DNA of 64,000 nt from Cryptomeria japonica (GCF_030272615.1 NC_081414.1:817076396-817140395); one strand, 5' to 3'; counted from the stretch's first letter, positions 23,561-34,751 are shown. Notes: generated by a model from the letters alone, not told the origin. Made by a program: numbers and translations.

Positions 23561-26164
23561 GTGATGAGGAGGTAAGATAGGACTTAGTCTTTTCAAGTTT
23601 TAGTGGGCTTTGTTCAATTATCTTTCCATTCAATCTCTAGGAGCAAATGGCATTCTCCTAAACCTTTCTCCTGTCTCCTCCTCTTTGTTCAACACAGCTT
23701 GCACCCTATTATACTGCACATCACTCCTCCTTACCTTCCAAGCTAGAGCATTCAAGTCTGAAATGAGGTCCTCTTGTGTGTCACTAAAAACAAACAAGTT
23801 TGGTTGTCCAACTGGCTGGATCTCCTCTCTTCCAGGAATGGGCAACTGTTGAAGAACCATGATTTATGAATCTTTGCTTGCATCTATCAATGTTTCAGGC
23901 ATGTTGATGTGTTTGATGGTCTACTAAATAGGTTGGCAAGTCTGATTGACTGTCCTTCACTTGCAAGAGTGAGACTACCCAATTTTGGATACAAGAGTGT
24001 TGAGTAACTCAAAGCATTACTAGGTTCTAAAAGTCAATTTTGATCAAATGTTGAAATGTATTGTTGATGATCCCATAGAAGGTTGTCTCTGATCATCACT
24101 TGTCAACTTTGATGGTTTGAAACAAACTACAACTCTTCCCTCCTTACCGATTTCTCCAATTTGCCAAATCAACCTTAAAAAGGCTACTAGAATTAGCCCT
24201 AGTTGCTAGTGAAATTTGCTCACCCTGTTAAATCTGCTCAATTTCATGACAAACCCTTTTAGGAATGGTCTAATTATAATGCAACCTCAAATATTTTTGC
24301 TATGGCAAGTACTGTACGGACTGTTTTAGTGCTGTCCCACAAAATGTGCAATTTTCAAGGGTTTTTTTGAGGTTTCTAGTGAGGGTTTGCAATTTACAAG
24401 TCTTCCTCATGATAATAGACCAATTTAAATGTTTCAAACCTTGCTTCCACATATACCAAACACTCCCAAGGACTTAAACCTCATCTTCTAATATTGACAT
24501 TTTATCAAATAGTTATCATACTGCTGCATTTTCTCAGAAATAACAGTCCAAAAACAGGGACAGCGATGTTTTCAAGGTTTTATATGCTTCGTTTAACGTT
24601 AATAACGTAAGTACAATGAAAATATATCACATATGAATGCAATAATTCCTTGACAACAGTTGGAGTAACCTGCAAGCAAGTATGAAAGGGTTTTTTTATG
24701 ACTGTTGGTCTCTTATCTGCCTTACTGCACTTTCACAGTCTTAGAAACTGTGACAACTTTAATCTCTCTGTTTGACCTGTTTATTCATGCTGTCCTTGGC
24801 CTGCAAGAAGGTATAAATGGCATGATAAAATAGTGCACATAACCTCTTCAAAGATCTTAATGAGTTGAGTACGTAAAGGATGACATAAATCATAAAAACA
24901 TTATGTGACTGTGACAAAGGATACATTGTTTTTAGGATCCTTATTTAGGTCCATTACAACAATAACCATAGAACATTAGTTAATTGAGAATCAAATACTT
25001 TCAAAACACTTCTCAAGATTACAAAATAAATTTCCAATCATTCCATTTGTTCCAAATGAATGTTGGCAATGGAATTTCTACAAACAGTTAGCAGGAAAAC
25101 AGTGACTCACTGTTTTGAATCAGATTTTCATATGGATCTTCACATCCACCCAGGTCATGAAAGGACAAGAATGGTAAGTTCACTTTGTCATTTCCAACTT
25201 AAACACTTTTCAATATATCAATGTACAATGCTATGAGAGCAAGGTACAATACAAAACTTTTAAAGAGAACCCAAGCCAAGTTGTTGCCTTCACACACTTG
25301 CCATGGGCTTACCGACTCTTATGCATTGCTAGAAAAAGAAAATAGAAGTATGGTACAGAATGTACAGGTGATCCAACAAGTTCCCTCGAATCCATGGATG
25401 AATAAAATTCAAGGAAACTGATTGAACCATAGAGGAACCTCCATTGAGAACTCAAACCAATGCCTTAACACAACCACTCCAAGCAAAAAGTATTCAAATA
25501 CCAATGAAACTCAAATACAACTACTTAAATCATTAAATGATGTTCATACACAAAGAGAAACAGTACCAGTACAGCCTGTTTATGGCATGGTACGGACTGT
25601 ACTTCACAAAGTGCAGAAAACTAATTGAAACTTCACAAAAACAAGAGCAAAAGAGTGTTTTTTTTTTCACTTTTTCCAATAAGACCAACCCATACAATGA
25701 TGGGAACATGGTTTTTATACATGTGCCATCTCATTAAAGCCCTTGTACAGACAGGTACAGGCTGGAACTACCAAAACCACCAAAAACCCCTTTTTTTACA
25801 ACTTTTGACAACTTTTTGACAACTTTTGTTGCTCAAAAATTGCATTTTGACTTCCGGTGACTTGGCACTCAATCTAATGACTCAAAATCATTTGGAAGCA
25901 CTAAATAAACATGCTCCAATGCCTTTAAAACAACAAAAATGCAAAAATGCTCATTTTGACCCAAATTTGACAATTTTTGGCCTAGTGAGCAAAAATAAAA
26001 AATCTTGGAAACTCTTCAACAAAATGAGTTCCAAACCTTATTAAACCACTAGACAAACCTATTAAACCTACTACAAGCATAAAATAAACACACATGCTTA
26101 ATATGCAACAAAATTTTATACCTGATGGGTTTTGAGCACTCAGGTGCTCAGGTGCTCCTGCACC
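23561..26164 (-). mobile_element. Unclassified 2.6-kb insertion inside E2
   Basis: Sequence unrelated to the retroelement interrupts the RNase H region. Both sides carry AAAAG(G) (23556-23560 and 26165-26169), a likely 5-bp target duplication. The ends read GGTGATGAGGAG and, on the other strand, GGTGCAGGAGCAC, a weak imperfect inverted repeat. Inside, the minus strand at 23630-23860 has an open stretch with FSDTQEDLISDLNALAWKV that looks like the C-terminal end of a real protein I do not recognise; a smaller minus ORF lies at 25982-26224. No transposase or LTR pair is visible. It may be a non-autonomous DNA transposon that captured gene pieces, or a decayed retroelement. Confidence 0.6.
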
Positions 26165-26850
26165 AAAAGGCTTGCCTAACAGTGGTCTTCGCATCTTAGA
26201 AGTTCCGACATTATATGCTAGCACACACTATTAAGCTATTCACAAAAATTGATCCTCTCAAATATCTACTCAGCAAGGCAGCTCTTATAGGCCAATTGGC
26301 TAAATGGGTCATGATTCTCAGTGAATTTGACATACAATACACAGAAAGACGAGCCATCAAAGGACAAGCAATTGTAGATCAACTAGCTGAAGCACCGCTA
26401 CCAGGAAAACAAACCATGGAGATTGAATTTCCAGATAGGGATGTTCTTTCTCTTTCTACCAAACAATGGACCCTATACTTTGACGGATCCTACACACAAC
26501 ATGGTTCAGGTGTTGGCATTCTATTCATCACTCTTGAAGGACACACTATACCAAGATCATATAGGCTTATGTTCCCATGCACAAATAATGTGGCTGAATA
26601 TGAGGCATTGGTTATAGGAATCAAAATGGTCGTAGAATGGAAAATCACAGAGTTAAAAGTCTATGGAGACTCACAACTAGTCGTCAATCAAATCAACAAC
26701 TATCAAACAAAGGATGACAAGCTACTACCCTACAAGCGAATGGTGGAGAACTTCAAATAGTATTTTGTGCACATCACCTTCAAACAAATACCAAGATTGA
26801 ACAACAAAGTAGCCGATGCAATGGCTACTATTGCTTTATTACTACAAGTT
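26165..26850 (+). pseudogene. E2 RNase H (end) and second, Tat-type RNase H
   Basis: The first RNase H resumes after the insert. A second RNase H domain follows at about 26450-26800, with QWTLYFDGSYTQHGSGVG, NVAEYEAL and KVYGDSQLVVNQI, so it shows the D-E-D catalytic set. A second RNase H domain of archaeal type is a known mark of Tat elements. Fossil. Confidence 0.85.
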
Positions 26851-28215
26851 CCAGAGTAACAGAGTCGTTACGAGTTCCTGGTAGAGCAACTGTTCTCCCC
26901 CGCCTATGACCACTCTGAATCCCATGTTATCTATGCCTTGACTGGTTCAGATTCTCCGCTATATGGACCAATATATGACTCCCTCAAGCACAATATCTTA
27001 CCAATTGACCAATCCCGTAACCAAAAATGTAACTTTATCTGACAAGTTGCCCGTTACACCCTTACCACTGATACTTTGTATCATCAAGGTCTAGATGGTA
27101 CCCTTCTTCGTTGCCTTGATCGTAATGATTCCGATTCTACTTTACATGAGCTTCACGAAGGTATTTGTGGAACCCATTCAAGTGGTACTACTCTTGCTAA
27201 AAAGCTTCTACGGATGGGATACTACTAGCCTACCATGGAGAAAGATTCATACCACTTCGCCAAGAAATGACCTAAATGCCAGATCCATGGCAATCTGATA
27301 CATGCACCAGCACAAGAACTACAGCCATTTACGACATCCTGGCCCTTTTGTCAATGGGGACTAGACTTAGTTGGCAAAATTCATCTGTCATCTTCAAATG
27401 GACACAAGTTCATTATAACTGCAATAGAATACTTTACCAAATGGATCGAAGTAGTCCCCATGACCACAGTAACTGGGAAACAAATTGCCTCTTTTATTCT
27501 AAATTATCTGATTTGCAGATATGGTATTCCAAGTTCAATCATCACAGATAATGGATGACCTTTCAAAAACCAAGATGTATAAGAACTATGTGAAAAATTC
27601 AAAATCCAACATCGGTTCTCTACACCATACTACCCATAGGGAAATGGTCAAGTAGAAGCATCTAACAAGACAATACTAAAGATCCTAAAGAAAACAGTGA
27701 GTGATGCAGGCAAAGATTGGCATGTACAACTTAATCCATCACTTTGAGCATACAGAACCAACATCTGCACACCTACAGGAGCAACACCATACTCATTGGT
27801 ATATGGATCAGAAGCCATTTTGCCCCTGGAAGTAGAAATCCCATCTCTCAGAGTTTCTTTGAAAGGATTAATCCCAGATGAAGAGTATCGAGTTAACCGA
27901 CTGCAAGAACTTGAACTATTAGATGAAAGACGCCAACATGCTTACACTCATCTCAAAGCATATCAGCAACGCATGTGCAGAAGCTACAATGACAAGGTCA
28001 TTCCTAGAAACTTCAAAGTTGGTGACCTAGTCCTCAAAGAAAATCTGAGAAATCAACAAGATCGAGAAAAGAAAGGGAAATTTGAACCTAACTGGTTGGG
28101 CCCCAATGTCATCATATTAGTCTATGGATCAGGTGCCTATCAGCTAACAACTTCAGAAGGAGATGTGCTTGACGAACCAACTAACAACATCCATCTGAAG
28201 AAGTACTATACTTAA
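26851..28215 (+). pseudogene. E2 integrase
   Basis: The zinc-binding N-terminus (near 27060-27290), the catalytic core (WGLDLVGKIH near 27355, TDNG near 27546, and a later catalytic Glu region near 27650) and the C-terminal part with LEVEIPSLR and GDLVLKENLR (27796-28215) are all visible. No chromodomain follows, as usual for Tat. Integrase would join the cDNA to host DNA and make the 5-bp duplication. Broken in several places. Confidence 0.88.
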
Positions 28216-29302
28216 GTATCCTAGTGCACGGAAAAAGCCAAAAAAAAACAAAACAAAACAAAACAAAACAGAAAAAAAAAAAAAAAAATCCAGAAAAAGC
28301 AAAAACAAAGTACAATAAAAATAAATGGTGAAAACCTGGTAAACAGGCGCTCTTGTGAAAAAATGGCTCCTCTATCTATCTATATATACCATTTTATCTG
28401 TATCCATAAAAACATTATCGGCCATTGCCCGACACTTAGCACATATCTATTCAGGACATACTTAGCATAGTCACTATCCTAGGTTATCCATATATATCCT
28501 CTTACCACATTCCACCATGGCTTGAAAATCACTGTACATGATCATATCAAGAGGCACACTCAGCTAGGGGCATTAAATCGTTCAAAACTTGCAAACAGTC
28601 AAGACATCAAAACTATTTGCAAAACTCAGAAGCATGGCATCCAACAACCAAAACTACTCTTCATCGCAAAACAAAACAAAAAATCACAGAAATACCAAAG
28701 ATGGATGATTTTCTAAAGTACTAAATGTTGCATTATCGCATAAAAATCTTGACTATTTTTGCATTTTGAACTTTTTAAATAATTGGATTCTCTTCTTTTT
28801 CTCACTAAATGCTTCAAAGCTAGAGAGCATGGGGAACTTCCAATATTTTCTTAGTCTTCTGTCTGGGAAGCGATCACTTGTACTGTGTGAATACTTGCCT
28901 CGGGACGTAATACATTAAATATCACTGAAGGCTTGATTCCACTTCATGCATACAAATGATTTAATCTTGTTTGTTTACGCAATCCGCACTCTGGTCGTCT
29001 TCGTTCAATTATACCTTGACGCTTGTGCTATCTTGCAAAATCAAACATCATGTAAATTTTTTTCAGGTCATCATGGTTCAATTATACCATTATGCTTGTA
29101 TAAATTTTCAACATATCCTAAACAAATCAATGCTCAATGATGATACCTACAAAGAAAGCAAACAACATATGGCTATATTGGATGGCAAATATAGAATGAG
29201 GATGCTACCAAAAACATAATTGCATATCATTTTTAGCTGCATATCATTTTAAAATAGCTGCATATCATTTTACAATTAATTGCATAACATTTTACATTTA
29301 GT
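28216..29302 (+). other. E2 3' non-coding region with A-rich tract
   Basis: No gene. An A-rich tract with AAAAC repeats at 28226-28325 follows the pol end, then GGTGAAAACCTGG at 28327 and a CCTG/CAGG mini-hairpin. E1 shows the same order at 3473-3590. Confidence 0.65.
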
Positions 29303-29430
29303 TACATATTAAATCATACATCTCATTTTCAAGATACATCTCATAGCATATCAAATCATACATCTCATTTTCAAGATACATCTCACAGCATATCAAATCA
29401 TACATCTCATTTTCAAGATAAATCTCACAG
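29303..29430 (+). repeat. 42-bp tandem repeat in E2
   Basis: Three copies of a unit containing CATACATCTCATTTTCAAGA follow each other at exactly 42 bp (AGCATA starts at 29345, 29387 and 29429), the first being partial. Confidence 0.9.
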
Positions 29431-29550
29431 CATAAAAAAGCATACATCCTGCATCATATATTTAAGCATTGCATCATCATAAAGTAAAGAAATAGCCCAC
29501 ATAACATGCATCCATATAAACACACACACATTATCAAAGAAAATGGTGCC

Positions 29551-29551
<1 letters not shown>

Positions 29552-29625
<74 letters not shown>

Positions 29626-29718
29626 TGTATGTATGTATGTATGTATGTATGTATGTATGTATGTATGTATGTATGTATGTATGTATGTATGTATGTATGT
29701 ATGTATGTATGTATGTAT
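29552..29718. repeat. (TA)n then (TATG)n microsatellite inside E2
   Basis: About 45 bp of TA followed by about 120 bp of ATGT repeats. The flank ATCTCAAAAATG is shared with the E1 microsatellite at 4815-4894. It lies between the ends of the convergent pol and PMD reading units. ORFs here (strings of YICM or IHTY) are repeat artefacts. Confidence 0.97.
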
Positions 29719-29808
29719 CTCAAAAATGATCAAAATGTACAAAATGTGTCAACACTGTGTCCAGTACAAAGAATACAATGATAAAAAATACAATAGAGAC
29801 CATGTCTC

Positions 29809-31755
29809 TCAAATATGACTATCCCCGGATGGCGATGGTCTAGCTCCAGATGTCCCTACCCCTGGATATCCAGGAGGGTCCTATCTTGGTGGCCCTGTCA
29901 CACCTCAGCTCTCGGACTGCGACCTAGTATCTCAAGATCGACTAGATCTCAACTATGTAAAGCTCTGTACTCGATGATCCCTGGGTACCGCTGCCTCATA
30001 GTGCTACCGATAGTACTCTACCTCCTGAGCTCTCAATGCTAGCTCTCTCAGGGTGTCTCTCATCAGACCACCCACCGCTGCTCTCTGCATACTAGATACA
30101 AGCTCCTCCGCTTGCCCCCTCCGCTCTATCTCTGTATCCCGCTCAGTAGTCAACTGCGCAATCTGTCATTGATATGTCAACACCTGTGCCTGCAGCTACT
30201 GTACAGTCACCTGTAGGGTCCGAATCTGAGCATCCTCCACATGTGTAGGGACCCGAACCCGTAGCGATACCTATGCAGGGGCAACCCCTCCCACTCTACC
30301 TATCCTTGGTGCTGGAGGTGGGAGCACATCCATCCTCCTCCTCTGCACTAGTCGCCTAGCCTCATCTGTACCGCCCACTACAACTAACACCTCCCCCACT
30401 CTCCCCTCTCCACCAGCTCCAATAGCTAACCCACCTCTCCCCCTGTCTATCACTGCCTGTCTAACTACTCTCTCTGCCCCTCTATCTCCTCTCCTCCCTC
30501 TATCTCCCCATCTCCCTCTAACTCCTCTCCCTCATCCCCGTCCTCCATCTCCTCTATCATCTCCATCATCATCATCATCTCCCTCTCCCTCATCATCATC
30601 ATCATCGAATGATGGCCGCATCTCCTCAGGATCAGATATCTTGGCCACCGCCCACATAGCAAACAATCTGGCGAACTCATCGGTCATGCCCGCGTCCAGA
30701 ATCTCCAGGGCATAATCCCATATCTGCCCTGCCAACCTGACAAACTCCTCCATTGCCATTGCGCTATCAATGGTCGGGCCCCAATCAGCTACATCCTGCC
30801 TCCGTCGTTCATATAGGCAAGTTCCTTGAGGAATACCCTGCTGGCGCCCAAACTGTCTCAAAACTCGGGTCACCACAAACCTCTCAATGACAAATGGGGT
30901 CCTCCCAATCAGATATCTCATCATAAATACAAAGGGCATCTCCAGCCCATCCTCTGCCCACACCTCACAACTTGTATACGGTCGCCATGTGACCGTATCA
31001 ATATCATCCAGTACTCTCCTCCAATGCTCTAGTTTGCCCAGCTTCCGCTAGACAACTAGACCCCTGTATCCATAAGCATATGCTGCTCCAACAGGCCTGT
31101 CTCTATCTACTAATGGCCTCGCAGCTGGAATGTGCTCCCAGCACCATACCTGTAACAATGTCATGCCAGCTGACAAACTACTGTAACCAAGGTATACCAC
31201 CTCATGTAGGCCCTTGTACAGATGGGCCAACATAGTTGATCCCCATGAAAACCTACGACCCTGGGTAACCATCTCCTCTAATACCAGCCCCCATCCCACA
31301 GAGAATCCCTTTGACTTGCGATCAGGACAAAGGAATCCACCAATGAACCCTACCAGTACTGATGGTAGTGGTGCATAATCTAGGTCTAAGAACTCCTGCC
31401 ATGGGATCTCATAACCACAGACTGTCTCATCATGGAAGATGTGGCGCAGTGCCTCTGTACCACCCTCCTCTGACTGCTCATATGGTAGTAGTGCACCTAC
31501 TATGGGAATGTGCAGGATCCTATAACAGTCCTCTAGTGTGACTGTCATCTCTCTAGTAGCAAAATGAAAGGTGTTCGTGTCACTATGCCACCTCTCTGCA
31601 AGTGTTGTTAGTATCCCTCGGTTCACAGTAAACCGAGGCATATCCAAAAGGGAAGTCAAATCGCATCTCTCAATAATATCAAGGTCGGCCAGAGACAACC
31701 ACAGTATCAATGTCCACGGTCTCGAAAATCTCTCTCGCGACTGAACCACACCCAA
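29809..31755 (-). pseudogene. E2 antisense ORF: plant mobile domain (PMD) protein
   Basis: Read on the minus strand this is a protein of about 650 residues. The N-terminal third is a PMD: LTTLAERWHSDTNTFHF, EMTVTLEDCYRILHIP, GALLPYEQ, then WCWEHIPAARP. The next blocks VWAEDGLEMPFVFM and RQFGRQQGIP are the usual PMD C-terminal motifs. An Asp/Glu/Gly-rich tract (about 30620-30480) and a Glu/Arg/Ala-rich, probably coiled-coil C-terminus ending near GDSHI follow. PMD is shared with Mutator-like elements and with extra ORFs of Tat retrotransposons. It points toward pol, with its own possible leader and promoter upstream. A few breaks are present. Confidence 0.9.
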
Positions 31756-31883
31756 TCGCTCCTGTCAGCAAGCAAAACAAGTCCAATATCAGTTTCCACA
31801 TCGAAACAAAGATATTAAAATCAAACTCACATCAACAACATGAAACAATTTGCTCATCTACATCAAGTTCAAAATCATATCAT

Positions 31884-32065
31884 TTCATATCAACTTGTAA
31901 CACAACTCAAGTTCTCAAAAACCATATCAAAACTTGTAACACAACTCAAGTTTCCACAATCACATAAGCTTGTAAAACAACTCAAGTTTCCCACCCATAT
32001 CAGCTTGTAAAACAACTCAAGTTTCCAACCCATATCTGCTTGTAACACAAATTAGGCTTCACACA
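31884..32065 (+). repeat. Tandem repeat, CTTGTAACACAACTCAAG units
   Basis: Five units of 35-40 bp containing CTTGTAAAACAACTCAAG lie just upstream (minus sense) of the PMD ORF. E1 has a different tandem unit at the same place (7130-7790). Confidence 0.85.
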
Positions 32066-32253
32066 TTGAACTTGAAACAGAGTATGCAAATAAATCATAT
32101 TTTGATCAAAACACCACATTGATATCTATACATAACTTGAAATATCACAAATCAAAACAAGTTATATCGACACTCATAGTGGACAAATCCATAAATTCAT
32201 GACAGCACGACACAACAAATTCACAAATCACCTCATCTTGAAATTTTTTTCCA

Positions 32254-32710
32254 GATGCGCTAAAACAAACTCTCGCTGCGCTCAAATCCACCCACGCGCT
32301 AGGCTATTTTTCCTATGCACTAATCTATTCACCCTATGCGCTAGACTCACTCTATGCGCTAATCTTTTCCCCCCATGCACCACCTAAAACACCCTATGCA
32401 CTAAAACCTATCCATGCGCTAACCTACACCTCGTTGGCGCTACTTGTGAGACCCTATGCGCTAGGTCTACCCTACGCGCTAAAACCCCTTACCCATGTGA
32501 ACCCCTACGACCCCTATGCGCTAGGTCTACCCTGTTGACCTGACGCACTACCCTACACTCGACATGCGCTATTTTAACCCAATGCGCTAACCTAAATTTC
32601 CTATGTGCTACCCTATTTTTTTCGAACGCAGCCCTACAAATAAGCTTGATGCGCTACTTAAAACTTTGTATGTGCTAATCTATGACTTGGACGCGCTAAA
32701 ACGCTAAAAC
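32254..32710 (+). repeat. Array of ATGCGCTA motifs (TAGCGCAT on the minus strand)
   Basis: About 22 copies of TGCGCTA and variants (CGCGCTA, TGCACTA, TGTGCTA) are spaced about 20 bp. On the minus strand the motif is TAGCGCAT, the same as in the sense leader arrays (15178-15455, 16920-17300). Relative to the PMD ORF it lies upstream, as those arrays lie upstream of gag. Confidence 0.88.
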
Positions 32711-32932
32711 CGAATTTTAAAAATCAAAAAACGACCAAAAATGACCAAATCAAAAATCAAAAGAGGGTCAAAAGTGTTGACTTACTGGTGGTCCATACAC
32801 TGCAGGTCTTCGGTACCTTTGAACGCGCTCAAAACGGTGTCTATGATACGGAATAGGCATTTTGACTTCAGACCAAATTCTCTTTCTCCAAAGTCAACAA
32901 TGCACAAATGAATCAAATCAAAGCCCTTTTCC

Positions 32933-32942
32933 CCTTTTATAG
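32933..32942 (-). promoter_or_regulatory. Possible TATA box for the antisense PMD ORF
   Basis: The minus strand reads CTATAAAAGG, a good plant TATA box, about 1.2 kb before the PMD start and about 220 bp before the motif array. E1 has TATTAAAAGG at the corresponding place. Activity is inferred. Confidence 0.45.
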
Positions 32943-33022
32943 GAGAAAAATGAACTTAGGGTTAGCCAAACAGACCTGTAATGTGGTTGCGGTCTCCCGT
33001 ATACCCTAACATTTGTAAATTA

Positions 33023-33130
33023 TCGGGAGATGAATCAATTTACACACATTTCACATAGACGAAATCATACACATCACACACAACTCATCAAATCCAATCA
33101 AAATTTTCAAAATATTGATTCATCTCCCGA
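33023..33130 (+). repeat. Perfect 17-bp inverted repeat near the E2 3' end
   Basis: TCGGGAGATGAATCAAT (33023-33039) and its exact reverse complement (33114-33130) flank a 74-base loop, about 175 bp before the 3' LTR. The E1 counterpart is 8489-8606. Confidence 0.85.
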
Positions 33131-33290
33131 GGGGGCATGACCATCAAATATCGAATCTGGGGCATCACACATCAAATCAAATCTGGGGCACGACTTGCTA
33201 ACCATAAGAGCAACAAAAAAATTGCATTTGATCAAAAATCACAATAACGCATCATTTTGTTTGAAATAACATGTGCACACACGTTACTTC

Positions 33291-33304
33291 AAAGAGGGGC
33301 AAAA
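33291..33304 (+). other. Polypurine tract of E2
   Basis: AAAGAGGGGCAAAA directly before the 3' LTR, identical to the E1 tract. Confidence 0.92.
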
Positions 33305-34751
33305 TGTAGACGTATAAAAATGACCATATTCCTAAATGAATGTTTTATGTTCATTTCTCTATTTAATTAAATCCAATTTAATTAAATTACCCGCATTCCT
33401 CTATTTAATTAAGTAAATCACTCAATTTATTTAAATTAAATTCACTATACCCATTTAATGAATAAATCATTTTATTCAATTAAATCCCCCCTATCCACTT
33501 TTAATTAAATTCAAATTTAATTAAATAGTTATCCAAATTGAATAAATCTAATTTATTTAATTTTCCCAAATTACAACCAAACTGAATTAAAATAACTTTA
33601 TTTCAATTAAATCCTATTATCCCTCCATCCACTTGCATTTTCCTACATCTCCCACTTGCCTTCCTAAACCCCTTCCTAATTTCTTCTAGACCCTTCTAAT
33701 CACTTCTAAATTAACCTAACCCATCTTCTAAACTTTGTCACATCTCTAAGCAAAGGGAGGTCACTTCTCAAAACCTCAAAGTCTTTGATAACCATTAAAG
33801 GCTTCAAGTCTTCAACCACTTAATTCCCCAAAGTCTTCATAACCATTAATGGTTAACTCAAACCCTCTTACATGGTTAAAGAATTTCTTTTAACTCAACC
33901 TTTACCCAACCCAAGGGTCTCATCAAGCCTTTAATGCTTTGACCATGATTATCTCTTAATCATTTGCACAAAGGTTTATCCTTGGATTAACTCTTAATCT
34001 AATGGGTAATCCTAACTTAAGCTTAACCCTTACCCTCTAGATAACCATAAGGTCTTCTCAGGCATTTAATGCCTCCAACCCCTTCTCTCAACCCAACCCT
34101 ATGTTGACATTTGTCACCATTTCATTGGTGCAAATTGCAAACATGGATCCCCAACTTTCAAACTCAACCCTTGATTGAATCTTTCAATCCTGGCCATCCA
34201 TTGCCCTATTTTTGCTATAAATAGAGCTCTCATTCCTCCATTTTAATCAATCCAAGTTTGTAGTATCATACTTATGCTCAAATGCATTCAAGCTTCCATT
34301 TCATATATGCTCATCATTTAGCCTCTCTTTTAAACTAGAAATTATTCTAAATACGCATGTTTAGAATAGTTTCTTTATCATTTAGCTCAATCATAGACTA
34401 ATATATCATGTTAGGATAGTATTTATACTAACCTTGTCATCTTATAATCTAGTTTATATGCATTTCTAGAATCATGCATAGTTTAGGATGCATTTCATTC
34501 TAAGATCTATCAAAGCGTCCCTCGTTCTTACATTTGCCATCCCTAAACCATTTTGCTCAATGATCTGAGAGCAAAAACATTGGTTTGAGGGACATTGTAG
34601 GATAGAGAACCATGGGACCCACCTTGGGAAGCCGAGTCATACTTCATGACTCCATAGCTTGCACCAAGAAGTCCTTTGTGTGTGTGTGGACAAGTTTCTT
34701 TGGCAATATTTTCACATATTGAGTTCTATCGACCCGCTTTTCCCACATACA
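33305..34751 (+). repeat. E2 3' LTR
   Basis: 1447 bp, the same length as the 5' LTR and about 98.3 percent identical by my manual count, with no length changes seen. Ends CATACA at 34751, followed by the target duplication CCAAG. Confidence 0.97.

Larger units (their letters stand above)
13643..34751 (+). mobile_element. E2: full-length Tat/Ogre-lineage Ty3/gypsy element, 21.1 kb
   Basis: Both LTRs are 1447 bp (13643-15089 and 33305-34751), start TGTAGACG and end CATACA, and are flanked by a perfect 5-bp target duplication CCAAG (13638-13642, 34752-34756). Parts: primer site, 2.6-kb leader, small extra ORF, gag, protease, G-patch segment, RT, RNase H, second RNase H, integrase, antisense PMD ORF, polypurine tract. 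A 2.6-kb foreign insert sits in the first RNase H region. I count about 25 differences between the LTRs (about 1.7 percent). At conifer-like rates of 0.7-2.2e-9 per site per year that is roughly 4-12 million years; the rate is assumed. Its end structure is whole, but its coding parts are broken in more than ten places. Confidence 0.97.

Noticed and set aside
29425-29818. ORFs rich in YICM or IHTY
   Set aside because: Translations of the (TA)n(TATG)n microsatellite inside E2.
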